Of a DNA stretch of 64,000 nt, positions 8,774-17,223 are shown in pieces. The stretch is from DASRDE01 sp035938175 (GTDB lineage: Bacteria; Vulcanimicrobiota; Vulcanimicrobiia; Vulcanimicrobiales; Vulcanimicrobiaceae). The stretch is taken from contig DASZHD010000026.1 in the NCBI GenBank assembly GCA_035938175.1, positions 8,950-72,949 on the forward strand. The letters are read 5' to 3'. The translations under genes were made by a program, and so were the position numbers. Position 1 is the first letter of the stretch, and every line of letters begins with the position of its first letter. The notes beneath the pieces are model-generated. The model saw only the letters and a program-made list of their open reading frames with translations. It did not search any database and had not been told where the DNA came from.

Positions 8774-11700
8774 CTACATTTTGATGTGAACGTTGAACGT
8801 GGCTTGGAACGGCAGTTTCACGCCGATGAAGCCCGTGTTGTTGTTGTTCAGCCAGAAGTCGTAGGGGTACTTCATCTGCACCGGCACGGTTGCAATGATT
8901 GAGTTCGGGAAAAAGTTGCCGCCGGGTGCGAAGAAGTTCGAGGGCGGAGCGGAATAGACGCACACGTCTGCTTGATCCCAAGCGTATCCGCGCTGCCCGC
9001 AGTAGTCGACGATGTTCGTCAGCAGCAGATCCGCAGAAATCGTCGGGCTGATTTCGTACGACATGTTCATGCTCAGCGATACGCGCCACGGCTGCTTGAA
9101 CGCGCCGAGCGTGTCGAACTGATTGCCGTTGAATGGATCGGGCAAGAAAACCGGCAGTAAACCGGCGTCCGTACACGTGACGGGATCGGCTTTCGTGGTT
9201 CCCGCCAGCGTGCCGGCGCACGTTTCAGGGCGATAACCCGGCCACGACAGCGGCGCGCCGTACGATGCTCCGGACGTGTAGTTCAGCGTGGGCGTGACCG
9301 AAAAGCGATCGTGCTTGTAATTGATCAGCATCGTAAAGACGTTGGGTGTCTCGAAGCCGTTTTCCGCAGACCACGGACCCGGTATCACGTCGTACGTCGT
9401 GTAGTCGCCGTTGCGATCCAGAAGCGGCTGGACCGGCGAATTCCAGTATGGATTCGCAACCGCTCCCGCAACACTGCACGAACCCGGTGCTCCACCGACG
9501 TAACACTGTGACGGCGCAGTACCGGACTGCAGCGCCGGCGTGCCGCTTCCGGAATATCCCGGATAAAAACACGGACTCGCCGGATTGTTCGACGGATGCC
9601 CGGCGCACTGCGCCGTGTACCCGTTGTAGTCTTGAATCGCCGCGTTCAGGTTGTCGATGATGTTGCGGTTGGTTCCGGGGAAATTCTGGTACCTGATGCG
9701 GCTGTGCGTGTAGGTATACGAAAGCTGTCCGCTCCAGCCGTCGTTATTGAAGTCACCTTTGCGCAACGCCACTTCGAGGCCGTACGACGTTTGCGATCCG
9801 ACGTTCAGGCCGGATTCCAAACCGTTGACCGGATCGATGAAAAAGTTCTGCAGCTGGTCGCGCGTGCTGCGCAGATACGGCGTGAGCTTGAACGACCAGT
9901 CCGTCCCGTGCAGACGTTTTTCGAGCGAAAGATCGTAGTTGTACGACGTGTCGGGCCGGATTTCGTGCGTCGGCGTGGTGAAGTTATACGAATAGAAATG
10001 CGAGCCCAAAAAGAGCGGCAGATCTTCCTGCACGGTGTTGTACTGTACCCACGACGTGTTTTGCGGGCGAGCGTAGACGCCGAACGATCCGCGCACGACC
10101 GTTTCAGGATTCATCGAATACGTGAAGCCCAGACGCGGCTGCCAGCGCGCCGTGTCGATGTCGGGCGGGTTGCTGTTGACCAAGTTTACCGCTTGACCGG
10201 CGGGACAGCCGCCGAGGCCGTTTCCGTTCGCCAGTACCGGCGCGTTCGCGGAACCCGGAGCATAGCAATGCTCGAGGTTATAGTGATAGAACCAGAACTG
10301 CCGCGCCGGATCGTTCGCGCCCGTATCGCCCAGCAAATAGCGGAAGTTTTCGACACGCAAGCCGCCGTTGACCGTCCAGCGGTCGCTGGGGCGCCATTGG
10401 TCCGTTAACGAAAAGCCGCTGAACCGCGGATGCACTTGATTGAGATTGGCGGTGAGACCCTTATCGACGGCGACCCATTGCGCGGCGGCCAACGCGGCGG
10501 GACTCCCCGCGGGCGGAGCGGGCAACGGCGCGCCGCCGGCCGCCGCGCTGACGGCGGATCCGCCGAGGTCGTCACCGCTCGCCAGCGCCTCATAACACGC
10601 TTCGAGCAGCCCCGTCGTGGGGCTGTAGCAGTTGCTCTTCGGCGAGGTGCCGTCCATCAAGAACGCGATCGGGCGGCTCGTCCCGCCGCTGTAAAACGAC
10701 GCGGAGTAGCGCTGCAGATTCGTTGCAGTGTAGACGCCGCTGACCGTCAGCAAATGCTTTGAGGAAAGTTGGTCGGTGAAGCTGGCGTTGACGCCCCACG
10801 TGTGGTTCGGAATTTCGTAATCCGCCAGTTCTGTGCCGTAAAACGGCTGCGACGCGCTATTCGGGCCGTAAATGAACCAATTCGAATACAGCGTGTAGCC
10901 GTAAACGCGGAAAAACGCGCTTGGACTGAAGGCGTGCTGAAACTGCAGTTTGCTGACGGCGACGCCGTTGTCGTTGGTATCGCGCTGGTTCAGCGGGAGC
11001 GGATTGAATTGTGCCCGGTTCTGAGGACTACTGTTGAAAAGATACGTCGTCAGATCGCTCGGGTTCAGCTTGGCCATCAGCGGACCTTTGTACAGCCACG
11101 CGTCATCCCACGTCATCGGACCGAACAGGTAGTTGTCGATGTTCAGCCCGGTGTCGTTTTGCGAGCTGAAATACTGCGCGTTGACTTCGCTGGTGAGCCA
11201 CAAGAATTGGATGTCGTCGCGCAGGCCGTTGCCATGCGGAATTCCGTAGTGCAGGTTCACCACGTTGTCGCGCTGTGCGGTATAGGCGAGCCCGTATTCG
11301 AGCCCCGAGGTGAAGGCCATCGACGGATCGATCGTGGGCGGAATTCCTCCGAAACACGAATCGTCGCCGGTGAACACGGATCCATTGCAGCCCGGGACGG
11401 CATTTACCGGATAAAAGAACCAGCTGTTGCCCGCGCCGTTGTTGGAATTGTTGAAATAATTGTAACCTTGATCGGCTCCGGAGAGGCCGACGTAGTAACT
11501 GAACCGGTGCGCGGCGTCGGCTCCGCCGAATTCGAACGACGCTTTGTGATAGAACGACGGTCCGCCGAGCCCGAGATCCCAATTCATGAATCCGGGGTAG
11601 GTACCGGTCTTCACCACCTGATTGATGTAGCCGGCAATGCCCTGCGCATCCGCCGTGGCCGGCGTGCCGCCCGTGTAGACTTGTAATTCTTGCTGACCCA

Positions 11701-12343
11701 GACTGCTGAGCATCGTTTGCGGGGCATTGTCGTACGCGCGGTTTACGGGGATGCCGTCGAGCTCGTAACCGATTTGGTCGATGTCCCCGCCGCGGATGTG
11801 GACCGTCTGCCACCAGCCTTGTTCGCCGGCATCAAGCGCAACGCCGGGCACGGATTGAATGGCGCCGTACGCGTTGTTTAAGCTGCCGGGTCCGGAAAGG
11901 CCGGTCGCCGCACGTTGTCCGGCCGCATTTACGGAATACACGTCGCTCGTTGTTCCGGGACGAACCACGTCGCCCGCGGCGCGCGATCGAACCGTGGCGA
12001 TCGTCTTGAGCGACGGATGCAACGTCACGGTGATCGTCTGGACTTGATCGGCAAAAACGCTGATTCCGGGCTGCGATGCAGAGTCGTAGCCGTTTTTCGT
12101 AAAGCTCAGCGTGTACGCGTCGGGAGCAAGCGAAAGAAATTGAAAATTACCGTTTGCATCGGTGGTGGCGGTGGCGACCTGCGAAGGCGAGTCGGCGATG
12201 ACTTTCACATCGGCCAATGCCGCGTGCGTCGTCGCGTCGACCACGTGCCCGGCGATGCCTCCGGTGGTGCCGGCGAAAGAGGGAATCGCCGCGCCGGAAA
12301 GCGCCACGAAAACGGTGAGAAAAACCGCGACTTTAGCTCGCAT
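8774..12343 (-). CDS. TonB-dependent-receptor-like outer-membrane protein with N-terminal carboxypeptidase-regulatory-like domain
   Basis: A large 1189-residue product. It starts with a signal peptide (MRAKVAVFLTVFVALSGA) and then a CarboxypepD_reg-like beta-sandwich (about 28-110, with GHVVDATTHAALADVKV and DANGNFQFLSLAPDAYTLSF). A plug-like region (about 140-260, QTVHIRGGDIDQIGYELDGI) and a very long beta-barrel rich in aromatic and Asn residues follow, ending in a terminal strand. The order is that of Oar-like and SusC-like receptors, which import large or scarce nutrients or handle surface proteins; the ligand is not evident and no TonB, ExbB or SusD gene is in the window. ATG 12343 was chosen for its GGGGGG run 6-11 bp upstream. 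It is transcribed alone. Confidence 0.85.
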   Translation of the reverse strand: MRAKVAVFLTVFVALSGAAIPSFAGTTGGIAGHVVDATTHAALADVKVIADSPSQVATATTDANGNFQFLSLAPDAYTLSFTKNGYDSASQPGISVFADQVQTITVTLHPSLKTIATVRSRAAGDVVRPGTTSDVYSVNAAGQRAATGLSGPGSLNNAYGAIQSVPGVALDAGEQGWWQTVHIRGGDIDQIGYELDGIPVNRAYDNAPQTMLSSLGQQELQVYTGGTPATADAQGIAGYINQVVKTGTYPGFMNWDLGLGGPSFYHKASFEFGGADAAHRFSYYVGLSGADQGYNYFNNSNNGAGNSWFFYPVNAVPGCNGSVFTGDDSCFGGIPPTIDPSMAFTSGLEYGLAYTAQRDNVVNLHYGIPHGNGLRDDIQFLWLTSEVNAQYFSSQNDTGLNIDNYLFGPMTWDDAWLYKGPLMAKLNPSDLTTYLFNSSPQNRAQFNPLPLNQRDTNDNGVAVSKLQFQHAFSPSAFFRVYGYTLYSNWFIYGPNSASQPFYGTELADYEIPNHTWGVNASFTDQLSSKHLLTVSGVYTATNLQRYSASFYSGGTSRPIAFLMDGTSPKSNCYSPTTGLLEACYEALASGDDLGGSAVSAAAGGAPLPAPPAGSPAALAAAQWVAVDKGLTANLNQVHPRFSGFSLTDQWRPSDRWTVNGGLRVENFRYLLGDTGANDPARQFWFYHYNLEHCYAPGSANAPVLANGNGLGGCPAGQAVNLVNSNPPDIDTARWQPRLGFTYSMNPETVVRGSFGVYARPQNTSWVQYNTVQEDLPLFLGSHFYSYNFTTPTHEIRPDTSYNYDLSLEKRLHGTDWSFKLTPYLRSTRDQLQNFFIDPVNGLESGLNVGSQTSYGLEVALRKGDFNNDGWSGQLSYTYTHSRIRYQNFPGTNRNIIDNLNAAIQDYNGYTAQCAGHPSNNPASPCFYPGYSGSGTPALQSGTAPSQCYVGGAPGSCSVAGAVANPYWNSPVQPLLDRNGDYTTYDVIPGPWSAENGFETPNVFTMLINYKHDRFSVTPTLNYTSGASYGAPLSWPGYRPETCAGTLAGTTKADPVTCTDAGLLPVFLPDPFNGNQFDTLGAFKQPWRVSLSMNMSYEISPTISADLLLTNIVDYCGQRGYAWDQADVCVYSAPPSNFFAPGGNFFPNSIIATVPVQMKYPYDFWLNNNNTGFIGVKLPFQATFNVHIKM

Positions 12344-12488
12344 GGCTGACCCCCCAAGCAATTCAGTTTTGATCGCATTTATATGCCAACGCGACGGCAG
12401 AATTTACGACTTTTGTCGGGAAATCGAAATCGGCCGAACGCTTCCACGACTGCTCCCGCGAACACCGTGGATTTGTTCGGCTATGACG
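12344..12488. other. Intergenic region upstream of the receptor gene
   Basis: About 145 bp between the receptor gene and the hypothetical gene, both on the minus strand. On the minus strand a TATAAA box lies about 30 bp before the receptor ATG (in GGCATATAAATG), a possible -10 without a convincing -35. A small imperfect hairpin (CGAACA ... TGTTCG, about 12460-12480) could end the upstream gene. Nothing else was recognised. Confidence 0.35.
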
Positions 12489-12944
12489 TCAGCTTACGTA
12501 GCTTATGTTCACCGGCACGCCGGCTTTTTCGGCGCGCTCCAGGATGCTGAAAACTTCATCGAGCTCGTTTTCTATTGCGACGATGTCGCGTGCGCTCACG
12601 CCCACCGGGGCGGCGTTCTCCCACAGGATGCGGCGCGCAGTTTCAAATGCGGCGCGTATCCGTTGGGGCGTCGTTTCCAATACCGGCCAGTCATCCAGCG
12701 TTGCGGGGGGAACGATTCTCCATCCGCGACCCCACGACGGATCGTCTTCGTCAAAGAACGCGTGCGGCACCGCGGCGAGCATCTCTAACGCTTCGCGCTC
12801 GTCCCCGCGTAGCGGCAAGCCTGCTTCGGCCAGACGCAAGATATAGCGGAAAAACGACGTGTTGCCGACGGTGTAGGCTCCGGCGGGCGATGCGACGCTG
12901 ATGTGCACCGGCGGATATGCGGCCTCGCCTTGCATGAATCTCAT
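12489..12944 (-). CDS. Hypothetical protein, 151 residues
   Basis: No family recognised. The product is soluble and acidic, with no signal peptide or membrane segment. It has a conserved-looking centre (FFDEDDPSWGRGWRIVPPAT) and a C-terminal helix ending in EKAGVPVNISYVS. Codon use matches neighbouring genes (GC-rich third positions), which supports it as real coding sequence. It is divergent from the Fe-S protein gene at 13103, with about 158 bp between them that presumably hold promoters for both. No functional partner is adjacent. Confidence 0.6.
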   Translation of the reverse strand: MRFMQGEAAYPPVHISVASPAGAYTVGNTSFFRYILRLAEAGLPLRGDEREALEMLAAVPHAFFDEDDPSWGRGWRIVPPATLDDWPVLETTPQRIRAAFETARRILWENAAPVGVSARDIVAIENELDEVFSILERAEKAGVPVNISYVS

Positions 12945-13102
12945 CTGCTCCGGGCCTAGTTCGAATGCGGCCGCCGATTTACCCGCGAGTTCCGCCGGGC
13001 GCCTGCGTTTATGCGATCGGGAGCGGCTAAGCGGCGAGGAAGGGGCTTTGCGCCTGCTGCAGCCGGAAATGCTTCCAAACGCGCCGGTCGAACGAGCGAT
13101 TG

Positions 13103-14365
13103 ATGATCGAGGCGTCCATCTATAACAAATGCGTGCGGTGCGGCCTCTGTTTACCTTCGTGCCCCACGTATCTGGAAACGCTGACGGAAACGTCCGGGCC
13201 TCGCGGGCGAATCAGTCTGATCAAGGCGGTCGACGAAGGCCGCCTGGACACGCTTTCCCCGGGGTTCGTGCACCAAATGTCCGAGTGCTTGGATTGCCGC
13301 GCTTGCGCGGCGGTATGTCCCAGCGGCGTTGAATACGGCGAACTCGTCGAAGGCGCGCGCGCCCGCATTGAAACGGCGGTTGCTCCTAAACGCGGCATCT
13401 TCGCACGATTGGCGCGATGGTTTGCACTGCGCGCGTTATTCGGAAATCTCGCACTGATGCGATTCATTGCGGCGCTTTTGCGCCTGTATCAGCGATCGCC
13501 GCTGCGCGCGCTGGCGCGGAAAAGCGGCGTGTTGCGAGTACTGAATTTGCAGTATTCCGAATCGCTCGCGCCGGAGATTTCGCGCTCGTTCTTCGTCGCG
13601 CGCGGCCAGCGATTTGAAGCCGGCGCCGAGCGCTACTGCGTAATGCTTCACGCCGGTTGCGTAATGCAGGTGGCTTTCGCGGACGTCGATGATGCGACCG
13701 TCCGTGTGTTGCAGCGAAATGGATGCACCGTGGTCGTCCCGCAGAGCCAAGGATGCTGCGGCGCGATTGCCGTGCATGCAGGCGATCTCGATTTCGCACG
13801 CGAGCTCGCGAAGCGGAATATCGCCGCGTTCGAAGGGTCCGGTGCCGAGTTTTACATCGTGAACGCGGCCGGCTGCGGAAGCGCGCTCAAAGAATACGGA
13901 GACCTGCTTCGCGCCGATCCGCAATGGGCCGATCGCGCGAAAGCGTTTTCCGAGCGCGTGCGCGACGTGCTCGAGTTCCTGGACGCGATCGGCATCGAAC
14001 GGCCCCCGTCGGATCTGGACGTGCGCGTGACGTATCAGGATGCGTGTCACCTGGCGCACGCTCAGCGAATAACCGCCGCGCCGCGACGGCTGCTTGCGCA
14101 GATTCGCGGTGTGGAGCTGTGCGAAATGAGCGAGAGCACCGTGTGCTGCGGGAGCGCCGGTATTTACAACTTGACGCAACCCGAAATGTCTGCGCGGCTT
14201 CGCCGGCGCAAGAGCGAGCACGCGGTCGAGACGCAAGCCGACGTTCTGGCAACGGCAAATCCCGGTTGCGCGATGCAAATTGCCGCCGGGCTGCGCGAGC
14301 AGGGAAGTTCTATGCGCGTAAAACACGTCGTCGAATTGCTCGACGAGGCGTACGGGGCGTCTTAA
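13103..14365 (+). CDS. (Fe-S)-binding protein, GlcF-like (glycolate oxidase iron-sulfur subunit family)
   Basis: The 420-residue product has two N-terminal 4Fe-4S motifs (CVRCGLCLPSC starting at residue 10, and CLDCRACAAVCPSG near residue 62) followed by two CCG domains (AGCVMQVAF ... QGCCGAIAVHAGD and DACHLAHAQ ... VCCGSAGIYN). This is the GlcF/LldE/HdrD layout. The protein passes electrons from a flavin subunit oxidising a 2-hydroxy acid such as glycolate or lactate to a membrane acceptor. The flavin subunits GlcD and GlcE are not adjacent, so the partner must be encoded elsewhere. ATG 13103 is preferred; a TTG lies immediately upstream. It converges on the STAS gene, overlapping its stop by 4 bp. 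Confidence 0.85.
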   Translation: MIEASIYNKCVRCGLCLPSCPTYLETLTETSGPRGRISLIKAVDEGRLDTLSPGFVHQMSECLDCRACAAVCPSGVEYGELVEGARARIETAVAPKRGIFARLARWFALRALFGNLALMRFIAALLRLYQRSPLRALARKSGVLRVLNLQYSESLAPEISRSFFVARGQRFEAGAERYCVMLHAGCVMQVAFADVDDATVRVLQRNGCTVVVPQSQGCCGAIAVHAGDLDFARELAKRNIAAFEGSGAEFYIVNAAGCGSALKEYGDLLRADPQWADRAKAFSERVRDVLEFLDAIGIERPPSDLDVRVTYQDACHLAHAQRITAAPRRLLAQIRGVELCEMSESTVCCGSAGIYNLTQPEMSARLRRRKSEHAVETQADVLATANPGCAMQIAAGLREQGSSMRVKHVVELLDEAYGAS

Positions 14366-14736
14366 AACGACGCGACGAGGCGATCTCCGCCGTTCAGTGC
14401 CGCGTCCAGCGATCCGTACACCGAAAGAATTCCCATCAGCCCGGTGATCGTCAGAAGGCGCTGAATCGGGCCGTCGTTGACGACCAGACGCACTTGGCCG
14501 CCGTGTTCGAGTGCACGCTTGTGCGCGCCGATCAGCGCGCCCAACCCGGTCGAGTCCAAAAATTCCAACTGCGAGAGGTCGACGACGATATCGTGCTTGC
14601 CTTCATCGGCAGCTTCTATCAGCGCCGCACGCAAAGAGGGCGACGTGGCGAGGTCCAAACTGCCGCGCAAACGATAGATGATGGCGTCGCCGCCGTGTTC
14701 GGATTTTATGTCCACGGAAAGAGCGTCGTGCGGCAT
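14362..14736 (-). CDS. STAS-domain anti-sigma-factor antagonist (SpoIIAA/RsbV-like)
   Basis: The 124-residue product is a single STAS domain: YRLRGSLDLATSPSLRAAL, then VVDLSQLEFLDSTGLGALIG, where the serine of LDSTGLG (about residue 62) is the usual phosphorylation site. In partner-switching systems an anti-sigma kinase phosphorylates it; the unphosphorylated form frees a sigma factor or another target. No anti-sigma kinase or PP2C phosphatase is encoded nearby, so the target is unknown. The sigma factor inside the pilus operon of this window is a group-3 type that could in principle be regulated this way, but that is speculation. Confidence 0.85.
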   Translation of the reverse strand: MPHDALSVDIKSEHGGDAIIYRLRGSLDLATSPSLRAALIEAADEGKHDIVVDLSQLEFLDSTGLGALIGAHKRALEHGGQVRLVVNDGPIQRLLTITGLMGILSVYGSLDAALNGGDRLVASF

Positions 14737-14747
14737 GGTACTCCCCT

Positions 14748-15776
14748 TTATAGCGCCGTCTCGTGGCTGTTTCCAACTCGTTCGACAAGGGTCTGTTGGG
14801 AATCATTCCAACGCCAGCGCCGCTCGCCGTTCAAGTGCACGCCGCCGACCCACCGGTCCAGGGGTTGGTGATCGAGCCAATCGGCGTCACCTGCTAATAC
14901 GCGGCGGCCGAGCACGGTGAGATCGTATTCCGGTTCCAGCAGCGAAAGCAGCGGAGCCGGCTGCGCGCACAGATCGTCGATGATGAAATACGCAGTTGTG
15001 TCGCCGAGAAACGATGCTTCTTCGCGAGCTTGTGCCCGGCGAAAAATGTCTTCTTTGCGCCGCGCTCCTTGCGCGCACGCTTCCAACACGTGCTTCTGCG
15101 TGCGCGACAATCCGCTCTCGCTGTCGGGATACTCTTCGCACAGACGCTGCAATGCGTCGCGCAAAAACGGCAACCCGGTGTACGTGGCCTTTGCGGCATC
15201 CGCGAGCGCGGCGGGATCCTCGGACGTGAACGCGCTCCATGCGCGCGCGGCCGCATCCGCGATTGCGGTCGTGACGAAACGCCGCTTGGGATAGAGCGCG
15301 AGCAGATCGTCGGCGTTGAGGGTGCCGAGGTACTGATCCGTTTGCAGCAACTGTACGAATCCGCTGCCCATGCCCTGTTCGCGAAGAACCCACAAGATCT
15401 GCAGCAAATGCAGTTGATCGTACAAGTCGTGTTCGAACCACAGCACGATTTCGTCGAACTCGCGCGCGCGCCGGATTATCGCATCGCGCTTTTCGAAATC
15501 GCGGTGCAGTTTAATGCCGCTGCCGAAACCGCGATGCGCGAGGTAATCGGCGCGCAGACGGCTGAGTTCTTCGAGCGGCATTCCCGCAGGGACCGGGCCC
15601 TCGTGCAGGATGTCTTTCCATGCCACGTGCGTGCCGAGTAAGCCGGCCTTCTTCCACGTGTAGATGACCGAGTCGCCGTTGGTTATGTGCAGACTATTTG
15701 CGCTCACGCCGCGTGGGGTTTCGGCGGGGGGCGAATTTTCACTGGTCGCGATCCGCTGCCGGATCGGCAGCGGCAT
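14748..15776 (-). CDS. DUF1835 domain-containing protein
   Basis: The roughly 342-residue product contains the DUF1835 signature LHITNGDSVIYTWKKAGL, then VAWKDILHEGPVP and EIVLWFEHDLYDQLHLLQIL, typical of this uncharacterised family. The C-terminal part (EDIFRRAQAREEASFLGDTT onward) looks like a winged-helix-type DUF3658 segment. Function is unknown in the family. The start is uncertain: ATG 15776 gives 23 extra residues before the domain, while GTG 15707 gives VSANSLHITNGD, closer to the usual N terminus. The frame extends further upstream through the tRNA-Gln terminator, and that part is not coding. Confidence 0.75.
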   Translation of the reverse strand: MPLPIRQRIATSENSPPAETPRGVSANSLHITNGDSVIYTWKKAGLLGTHVAWKDILHEGPVPAGMPLEELSRLRADYLAHRGFGSGIKLHRDFEKRDAIIRRAREFDEIVLWFEHDLYDQLHLLQILWVLREQGMGSGFVQLLQTDQYLGTLNADDLLALYPKRRFVTTAIADAAARAWSAFTSEDPAALADAAKATYTGLPFLRDALQRLCEEYPDSESGLSRTQKHVLEACAQGARRKEDIFRRAQAREEASFLGDTTAYFIIDDLCAQPAPLLSLLEPEYDLTVLGRRVLAGDADWLDHQPLDRWVGGVHLNGERRWRWNDSQQTLVERVGNSHETAL

Positions 15777-15808
15777 TGAATCCGCCAATGCTCGTTGGAA
15801 ACAAGCCG

Positions 15809-15851
15809 AGCATAAAGAAAGTCGGCCGCGAGGGCCGACTTTCTTTATGCT
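15809..15851 (-). terminator. Terminator of tRNA-Gln: perfect 19-bp inverted repeat
   Basis: The arms 15809-15827 and 15833-15851 are exact reverse complements around a 5-nt loop. Each arm holds a purine-rich and a pyrimidine-rich side (CATAAAGAAA / TTTCTTTATG), so it can act in either direction. In the tRNA's direction the hairpin begins inside the last two bases of the mature tRNA region, so processing and termination share bases. Confidence 0.75.
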
Positions 15852-15921
15852 GGGGTGGCTGGATTCGAACCAACGCATGGCGGAGTCAAAGTCCGCTGCC
15901 TTACCGCTTGGCTACACCCCA
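15850..15921 (-). tRNA. tRNA-Gln (anticodon TTG)
   Basis: The reverse strand folds into a full cloverleaf. The acceptor stem TGGGGTG pairs with CACCCCA and the discriminator is G. The D-arm is GCCAAGCGGTAAGGC. The anticodon stem GCGGA/TCCGC encloses loop CTTTGAC with anticodon TTG, and the T-arm is GTTGG-TTCGAAT-CCAGC. It closely resembles E. coli tRNA-Gln. The 3' CCA is not encoded (CAT follows the discriminator), so it must be added by CCA-adding enzyme. The gene is followed by a strong hairpin terminator. Confidence 0.96.
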
Positions 15922-15964
15922 TCGGTTGCGAAACGCGTACGTACGGCGTCCGCTGCCGTGGCGG

Positions 15965-16381
15965 CTATGCGGCGTATTTGCCGATACTGAACGTCTCGCC
16001 TCGCCGGGCCCGCTTACTATACCCGAGCGCCCGCCGCAGCCAAATGACGAAAACCGCACAGTCGCCGGCAAAACCCAAACCGTACAGTACGAGCGTCGCG
16101 GTAAGGCTTCCCACAAGAAGGGATAAGACCAGCGGCCAGGTCAGCGCGAGAAGCCCGATTATGCTCCAGGAGAGACCGAACCGCAGCGCCTGACGCACTT
16201 GCGTGCGATACCAATGAGAAGCCGGCTCCCGCTCCGCGAAATATTCGTAGAGCGCAGCCGGCCAAAGTAGGTATCCCAATGCGGCGCGGTGTTGTTCGTC
16301 CTGCGCGCGAGTCGGTTCTGTTGCGATCGTTACCGCATGCTGGAAAGGACGCGTTTTGCGCCGAGATACCGCTCGGCCCAA
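15965..16381 (-). CDS. Small membrane protein of unknown function
   Basis: The product has up to 138 residues. Its central part EQHRAALGYLLWPAALYEYF followed by two or three hydrophobic helices (GLSWSIIGLLALTWPLVLSL, LVLYGLGFAGDCAVFVIWL) resembles DUF4870/TMEM-like small membrane proteins, but I cannot assign a family firmly. The only in-frame ATG is at 16381, which makes the gene overlap the 3' end of the NlpC/P60 gene by 52 bp. A later, non-standard start near the NlpC stop (16330) is possible. Same strand and overlap suggest co-transcription with the cell-wall hydrolase. Confidence 0.6.
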   Translation of the reverse strand: MGRAVSRRKTRPFQHAVTIATEPTRAQDEQHRAALGYLLWPAALYEYFAEREPASHWYRTQVRQALRFGLSWSIIGLLALTWPLVLSLLVGSLTATLVLYGLGFAGDCAVFVIWLRRALGYSKRARRGETFSIGKYAA

Positions 16382-17091
16382 TACGAGTCGGAGAGGTTGC
16401 TCACCATCACGCCGTGCGAGCTGCTGGCGTGAACGAACTTGCCGTGACCCAGGTAGATGCCGACATGCGACGGACCCGGTTCATACGTTTGGAAGAACAC
16501 GAGGTCGCCGGCTTTCATTCCGCCCTTCGTCCGCCGTCCAGCGTAATATTGCGCGTCGGCCGTGCGCGGAACGTTGATTCCGAGCATCGCAAAAACGTGC
16601 TGTACGAAGCCCGAGCAATCGAATCCCGACGAGGTGGTGCCGCCGAACACGTACGGCGTGCCCAGGAAGTGCAACGCGTCACGCGTGAGATTCTTGGCGA
16701 TCGTGCTGGTGCGCGAAAGGATCCGGGCGGCGAATTTGCCGAGGCCGCGTGCCGGGGCTGCGGCCTTCTTAGCCGCTTGCGACTGCTGTTCGTGAAGCAG
16801 CTGCGCCGTCCACTCGGCAACGTCCGGGCTTTCCACCGGGACGCCGGGGCCGTCTTCCGTGGCGGCGGCGGTAACCGGCGCGGTTGGAGTTGTTCCACTG
16901 GTCGCGGGCGCGGCAGACGTCGTCGCCGTTACGGCCGACGTGGCGCTCGCGGGTGCCGGTGCGGCCGACGTGGCGGCCGGAGACGTCACAGCCGTCGCGG
17001 GCGCAACGGTGTCGGCGGGGTTGGCAAGCGCAAAAGCACTCGACGCGGCGACGAAAAACGCCAACACCCCAGTACCAAAAAGATAACGCAA
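16330..17091 (-). CDS. NlpC/P60-family peptidoglycan endopeptidase under c-di-AMP riboswitch
   Basis: The roughly 253-residue secreted cell-wall hydrolase has a signal peptide (LFGTGVLAFFVAASSAFALA), a long Ala/Thr/Pro-rich low-complexity linker (about 27-85), and a C-terminal NlpC/P60 domain (about 125-253). The catalytic Cys is in GFDCSGFVQ and the His in SHVGIYLG, with a further histidine in FVHASSSHG. The family cleaves peptide stems in peptidoglycan. I start at TTG 17091 because GAGGAG sits at 17098-17103, 6 bp before it; TTG 17109 upstream would place the Shine-Dalgarno sequence inside the coding region. The c-di-AMP aptamer at 17111-17223 lies directly upstream. Confidence 0.9.
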   Translation of the reverse strand: MRYLFGTGVLAFFVAASSAFALANPADTVAPATAVTSPAATSAAPAPASATSAVTATTSAAPATSGTTPTAPVTAAATEDGPGVPVESPDVAEWTAQLLHEQQSQAAKKAAAPARGLGKFAARILSRTSTIAKNLTRDALHFLGTPYVFGGTTSSGFDCSGFVQHVFAMLGINVPRTADAQYYAGRRTKGGMKAGDLVFFQTYEPGPSHVGIYLGHGKFVHASSSHGVMVSNLSDSYWAERYLGAKRVLSSMR

Positions 17092-17110
17092 AAACTGCTC
17101 CTCTTTCAAA

Positions 17111-17223
17111 GCACTTGCGGGGTTAGTTGACGGGTTCGGACGTGAAAGATCGCCCTAGGGCCGACCGGCCCATTCACCCCTACCGGCATATCCCCCGCTC
17201 CGCTCGTCGAGCGGACTCAGTGA
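17111..17223 (-). ncRNA. ydaO/yuaA-type cyclic di-AMP riboswitch aptamer
   Basis: Read on the minus strand, the segment aligns block by block with known ydaO aptamers. GAGTCC follows a short P1 strand (CACT), then a small hairpin, then GAGCGGGGGA, GGGGTGAAT, a GGGCCGGTCGGCCC hairpin, TAGGGCGAT, and the hallmark 3' blocks CCGAACCCGTCAACTAACC and CGCAAGTG, whose AGTG closes P1. These elements form the two-site c-di-AMP fold. It ends only a few bases before the GAGGAG ribosome site of the NlpC/P60 gene. ydaO switches usually lower expression of wall hydrolases and ion transporters when c-di-AMP is high. No T-run terminator is visible between aptamer and gene, so control of translation initiation is likely here. 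Confidence 0.9.
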
